Below are positions 58,702-64,000 of a stretch of 64,000 bases of DNA, piece by piece. The position numbers and the translations under genes were made by a program. The stretch covers positions 3,792,585-3,856,584 of the forward strand of contig NC_089313.1 in the NCBI RefSeq assembly GCF_036669915.1. Reading direction: 5' to 3'. A model generated the notes under the pieces. The model was given only the letters and a program-made list of their open reading frames with translations, had not been told where the DNA came from and ran no database searches. Within the stretch, counting starts at the first letter, position 1. Every line of letters begins with the position of its first letter. The stretch comes from Pocillopora verrucosa. Taxonomy: Eukaryota > Cnidaria > Anthozoa > Scleractinia > Pocilloporidae.

Positions 58702-61700
58702 CTGATAAAAAACAAATAATAATAATATAGACAAAAAAACAAAGAATGTATAATGACTGAAGAATCCTAATATACATTTTTCTTGCCGGTTGGAATTGAA
58801 ATATTCCATTGACACATAATGATCCCTAGCTGTGGTTTGCTGTTCTCAGGCAAAAAGCAAACGCTGGGCCATAGTCATCAGTGGGCTTACAGACTATTGC
58901 TAATCAGTTATATATTTATAAAAATACCTTTTCTGTCTTGGCTCTCTTGGCAATGAAAATTGCAAATTTGAAAGCCACTCTCATAATTTATGAAAAGTCA
59001 AACATCATCTGATTTACTTCCAGAGGGTCATATTTACTTCACGATTTTAGTCAAAGCTTGGTGTTACCGATTACAAAAGAAATCCGATTCTCTATCAAGG
59101 ATATGTTTGGAGAACTCAGAACGATTTGTAGCTTAAATATGAAATTATCGTCATAAACATATTTCCTCTACAGGTCTGTCGTCAACCGGCCTCCTTATAC
59201 TATGGCTCTCTGTATTTCCGCACACCTGCACTGAGTGGTAGGAAAAGCGCACGTGTCACTTCCAGTGAAGTAATTGAATAGCTCGAATGATTGAGATAAT
59301 ATAAAGCTGATGTAATTAGTTTCAAACGTAAATGTATTTCATTTAAATTATTTGATAAGAGTAGAAGCATCAAGAAAATAAAAACACTAGAATCATTGAA
59401 GAAGAAACAAAAAAATTCAGACGGTAAAAATAAGTAAATGAATGCACATTTCATAGTGCGATATGATTTTCTTAGATTTAGCCAGTAAAATTCCCAGGAT
59501 TGATTTTAGCAAAAGATACAAAATTTCCAATTTGACCTTGGAGATAGCTCAATGCACAGAACAAAATATATACAAATACAAACTACAAAGGAATGGACAA
59601 AAACGAAAGATGGTTCCATCTATAGAGCTTAGAGATGCACACCATGGCCGGATTGGTCAAGTAGAAAAAAACCTCTTTTGTGGAGAGATAGATACATGTA
59701 GTAATGGTTTAACTTAAGTAAGGGCTTTACGAGAGAAGTTCAGTCGTGACTTTTAGCCGTAAATTAAATGCAACGACTTATTAAAAAGAAAAATTATCGA
59801 AAATAAAAAAAATTAACAAACTGATCAATTGCAGATAAAAAGAGGCCTAGCAATACTATGATACCCTTTTTAAAAGTATCCTAATAATCTTGGAAGTCTA
59901 ACGCGTCTGAGTTGAACTTAGAATCCACTTTCGTTATATCTTGTTAAAACATATATTCATGACAAGAATTTCCCGTTGTGCAGTTTTCGTGCAGTAGGTA
60001 AATTATTAGGCGTCCTATTAAAATGTCAGAAAGTTTGCCAACGGAAAGTGATACTGATAATCGTTTCTGTTTTCTCAGGTTTAATTTACTCAGTTAACAT
60101 CATGCAAATCTTTGACAAATGTTGATAATATTGATTTTAAGATAAGCACGCAACCCTGAAACGTGCAAACGAAAGCATGGTGCATCCGCTGCCGATTTTT
60201 ATTTTTCTTTTTACTTTTTTTTCTTTGCACTAATTTATGTGTGTTTAATTATTGCAACCGGGCAAAAGTTGTACCTTAAAGTTAAAAGATTTCTCTTTAA
60301 ATGACAGAAACAAGGTACTAATACAGGGCGTGATCACAGCACGCGCATATATTATGACGTTGCAGATGTGGGAAAGGCAGTGGGGTTAATTACAAAATGA
60401 TGAAACGGCTAAAAGTCGTAATATTATAGATTTGATTTTCAAAACAAAGTTTTATCCTACAGAAACACTCCATGGCAAATATTGCATAAACTCCCAAAAA
60501 ACTAAAACTTAGATTTAGCGAAGATCTTGCGGAATTAAAAGTAGCATGGCTTACTACACATATATAGTATCTTAGGTTTTTCATGAGTCATCTAATGATT
60601 CTGCGAATACCACAAAAATATTGAAAACTAGAGCTACACTACTTCTTTTGTCTTCCTTCTAATAAAATGCAAAATCAATCATGATTTAAGGAAACACCTT
60701 GGCAAGTTATTGTTAATGATCGTAAAACAAATATTAATCCAATCTACTTTCGGTTAACAGTGACTTATGCCACGAACTAAAAACGAAAGTATCACCTGTT
60801 GTATAAAAAAATAACCTTTGAATCTCCACTTTTATGGTAAATGTACGATGTAGTAATTCCTACTCCAATCATGCTCGATCCTAGCCATTTATTTTTTTTG
60901 AAGTAAAAAGGAGGGTATTAATTAAAAAGCATAGTTGATCGAAAATCTTGTCCACATACAATAGGAGCGAAAGAAGAATTTCAAAAAGAAGAATTTCAAA
61001 AAGAAGGAATATCCATTGTCAAATGACAGTAGATACATAAAAAACACCATGTGTTGATCGCTTCAGTTCTTAAGGAAGACGGTAATTGAGATTTCCAATC
61101 ACTTTTGTGCTTTTTAAAAGCCTTACCTTTCCTCGAGCCAATTTTGAGCCAATGACTGATGTGATTTTCAATATGAATGATTCCAAATTCGATTTCCCTA
61201 AGTTCTTTAAAGCCTGATGCAGTTTGAATTGTCAACACCTTGGGAGAAATTAATCAAAATAAGTTCAAAAATTCAGTTCCGCCAGCCTTCAGAGAAGAGG
61301 AAATAAAAAGAGTAATTGACTGTAATAATGTATTCTAAATTAATTAAGTTTGCCTTTAATGTGATCTCTACTTATCAAATGATCTTTTCTTAAAAATGGA
61401 CTTCCGCCTTTTAATGTCCAAAGTAAAACATCTTCTTGCTCTTTTTTTGCTAGTGAAAGGATTGGTTAGAAATGTTTGTAGATTTTCACTTCTGATATCA
61501 CCGAAAAATAACAATTAGATCCGTCGATGTGCCTACGGGAAAGAATCAAAGTAAAGAGTATGCCGAAACCTTTCCTTGGTGTGCAACAATATTGAGTAAG
61601 TCATACTTGTGAATTGGTCAAGTTGGTAAATAAGCTTTTTTGACCGTGATTGTTTTGAGGAGCAAAGCATTTTCTCAGTTACTAATAACAGCAAAAATTT

Positions 61701-63327
61701 GCCGAGTAAATATAAAGTGTAAATTTGTGAGGTTTAGCAAACAAGATAGGAATATATGAATTAACCTTCTAGCTGTCGTTTATTATAATTTCTAACCTAC
61801 GTGCTCGCCTAGTCATAAATTAAATAAATAGCTTGCGAGTGTACTGAGGTCGACCTGAAGATGGTTTTTAGTTTGATCGAAAATTTAAAACTTGAGGATT
61901 TATTATATCCAATAAATACTTTAAAGGTTCTTCTTAAAGATTATAATTCCTCTGCTTTTTAAAAAGAGGAAATTGATCGGATTCAGAATTGTTCGGTTGT
62001 ACTTTTTTCCCCCGATAGAATAGTTTTTATTAATGTTGACAATTAGACCATAGTTTTTGCTATGGCAAGACAGAATATATCTTGTAAATATGGTATACTA
62101 AGACAATAAGTTTTCTCTACAGAGATTAGAAATTCCAAAACATTTCAAACGTTTGAGTGATTTTCCACTAACAAGAGGAGCAAAACTACATTTGTGTAGT
62201 GCACTTATGTCATCGTATGAGGTTTGCTTCTGACCTCACATTTAAGTGCTCTGTTGCTTGAATATTGAATGTTTTCTTATAGTTAAGTGCTCATACGAAA
62301 TTCAGAACCAGACAATATGCTCTATATTGATCAGTTAGTGAAGAGGATGGAATTTACTAAACCAAGATATATATGTTCGAAAGTAGTTAAATGATGTTTT
62401 TTTTTTCTTTTCTCAAATCCGAACCTCCATGTTTTTTAGACTTGGGGATGATCACAACTAAGAATTTTTGTATTTTTCTTTCTCACAAAGTAATCACAAA
62501 AAGGTAGCTTTTCAGTGAATCACAATGAAGCCGAACACTCAAAAGTCATACAGAATGGGATGCGGGTACCTATATGTCTTTCATTTCTTTTGAAAACAAG
62601 TCTACACATCTTAAAACAGATTGAAGTGTCTCAATAGATGAGATTCTATTATGATACTTACATTGCAGTCCACAGCCACTATAGATAACGTCTGAGATCT
62701 CTTTGTTTTACAAGAGGCTTCGAATTAAATCTGAAAACTGACTCAGAGGAGTGTTTCTCGATAGCTTATTATAGTTGCAGGGCTTTCTTAAGGATGCTAA
62801 TCTACGTTGCTGGCTTCTAAATAATTTCTTTTGAAATATCAACTGACTGAGGTTATTTATTCTACCACCAAGATTGAGAGAGGAATTCGGTTAAAAATGT
62901 AATTATCAGGAGAAAGAGATCATAATTCTAAAAATTAAGCTTGGTTATTAAGGTCTTTGATTTACCCCTGACGTTGCGTGTGATAATTGGCAGAAGTCTG
63001 AGAAGAAATAGATTTCAATAACATTTATGTTCCCCCCTGTTTTGGAAAAATTATACTACGAACTTCAACAAAGGAATATACACACTGAATAAAGTATTGG
63101 AAATTGTGGTAAATTACTCCAAATTAGCAAAAGGAAAAGAAATAAAGGAATTTAATATTTTTTTCATTACAATGATGCGTAATGTTCACAAAGCAAAGTT
63201 TCTGACTCCCAGATCGGTTTTGTCACTCATGTTTGTTTGTTTATTTGTATGTAATTAATTATTTAATCACAAAAAGAGATTTAAAACGTGAAGATGTGCC
63301 TAAGTTTTTTTGTTTGAGTCTGTATCC
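58702..63327. other. Long non-coding region after the GPCR start
   Basis: No complete gene found. It should contain the GPCR promoter and a non-coding first exon. Two exon-like segments on the minus strand (61127-61238 and 62662-62700) are listed separately. A short tandem AAGAAGAATTTCAAA repeat lies near 60973. The frame at 59463-59717 has no supporting signal. Confidence 0.45.
61127..62700 (-). CDS. Two exon-like segments of an unidentified gene
   Basis: 62700-62662 (39 bp, donor AAT|GTAAGT) and 61238-61127 (112 bp, acceptor TTCTCCCAAG, donor AAAG|GTAAGG) are compatible in phase. They read RSQTLSIVAVDCN joined to VLTIQTASGFKELREIEFGI and onward to WLKIGSRK. The residues look protein-like, but no start, stop or further exon was found and no family is recognised. 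Confidence 0.22.
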
Positions 63328-63636
63328 AATATATATATATATATATAACTAACTGCAGACAGTACTGTTTCGGCCTTCTAGGCCTCATCAGTGCAGTGCT
63401 GATGCTAGGATGGAGGTAAGACCATATAGCCACCCCAAGTGATCTCACATATGTGGGATCATCTAAGCCATGCCAGAGCGCTCAAACTAGAAAAACTAGT
63501 GAGCATGCATAATGCCAGCAGCAATGACTCATCCTAGTAGAGTGCTCAATTTGGACATGAAAGCAAAGCTTTGTATGCCAAAGAGCTATATCTAACTGCA
63601 GACAGTACTGTATATATATATATATATATATATATT
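63328..63636 (-). mobile_element. Retrozyme-like unit flanked by (TA)n
   Basis: The 19-bp segment TAACTGCAGACAGTACTGT occurs at 63350 and again at 63593, exactly 243 bp apart. Each copy lies next to an AT microsatellite (63328-63346 and 63611-63636). The first copy is part of a complete hammerhead ribozyme on the minus strand; the second keeps only its cleavage-site side and stops at the microsatellite. There is no ORF. A monomer bounded by two hammerhead cleavage sites is the plan of retrozymes, small non-autonomous retroelements spread through circular RNAs and reported from corals. Confidence 0.65.
63352..63397 (-). ncRNA. Type I hammerhead ribozyme
   Basis: Read 5' to 3' on the minus strand: stem I ACTGCA; core CTGATGA; stem II GGCCT-AGA-AGGCC (five perfect pairs); GAA; stem III ACAG-TA-CTGT (four perfect pairs); cleavage site after GTC; stem I TGCAGT, which pairs perfectly over six bases with the first strand. 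All invariant core bases are present, so self-cleavage is predicted. The short stem III is typical of the hammerheads in metazoan retrozymes and Penelope-like elements. Confidence 0.85.
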
Positions 63637-64000
63637 ACCTTGTCCGTATTAAGACAAAGAAAAAGGCCAAAAAATTGCGTTTTATATTTTTTTGAGACCT
63701 CAGGGATTTGTCTAAGCTGTTGACAACTTTTAAGTATCAACATGTTTGGAATTTGCATATCAAGGACCTCATAGCTTTTGCAGGTCGGGGTATGAATGAG
63801 AAAATATATTGAAATATATGACACCTAACATATAGTTTTCATAGGCAAATCCTTAAGATTTCAAGGTCAAGATTGTTTTCATACTCTACTAATACAAAAC
63901 TTGAGACAATTGAAAACTTTGTATCGCTAATGCGCTCCGGGTCAATACCAACAATTTCGTAAGGCTTTTAATTAGTTTACTCCACAGGGGTCTTAGAGGG
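63637..64000. other. Window end, nothing recognised
   Basis: No coding or RNA feature seen; sequence is AT-rich and unremarkable. Confidence 0.5.

Noticed and set aside
59463-59717. 84-codon plus-strand frame
   Set aside because: No splice context, family motif or neighbouring exon; length is compatible with chance.

Overview
The window is eukaryotic and most likely from an anthozoan cnidarian, probably a stony coral. It is AT-rich, its genes are split by GT-AG introns, it carries tRNA-derived SINEs and hairpin MITEs, and it encodes cnidarian-type proteins (an ShK-ShK-CAP secreted protein, an atypical single-exon rhodopsin-like GPCR). The species assignment is inference. Exon models were built by hand from splice signals, codon phase and family similarity.

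Layout. 1-3797 (-): 5' end of a DDX60-like helicase gene with a very acidic N-terminus, cut by the window edge. About 5.5 kb: an orphan exon. 7478-11013 (-): a five-pass membrane protein that appears to share a short divergent promoter with bleomycin hydrolase (11101-17248, +, eight coding exons, complete catalytic triad). A frameshifted inverted copy of the membrane protein lies inside its own intron. 17.2-20.8 kb: repeats and SINEs.

20.8-34.1 kb (-): the most unusual region. Four tandem paralogous genes encode short secreted peptide precursors without cysteines in the predicted mature part. Each has an MF... signal-peptide exon; two carry an additional acidic pro-region built from two tiny exons, and three have a Lys-Arg site before the C-terminal peptide. 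They are named A-D here. A nine-copy 96-bp minisatellite and duplicated upstream blocks lie among them. I do not recognise the family.

37-39.5 kb: an unassigned ORF and a perfect 41-bp-TIR MITE just upstream of the ShKT-ShKT-CAP gene (39782-44375, +). 46870-47949 (+): a small three-exon gene with a bZIP-like basic stretch. 51244-55343 (+): a channel with glutamate-receptor topology but a potassium-channel TVGYGD filter, comparable to bacterial GluR0. 57533-58564 (-): an orphan GPCR. The last 5 kb is mostly non-coding and contains a hammerhead ribozyme (63352-63397, -) in a 243-bp retrozyme-like unit.

The genes do not form an operon or obvious pathway. The peptide cluster, the ShK-CAP protein, the receptor-like channel and the GPCR are all secreted or membrane proteins, but a functional link between them would be speculation.
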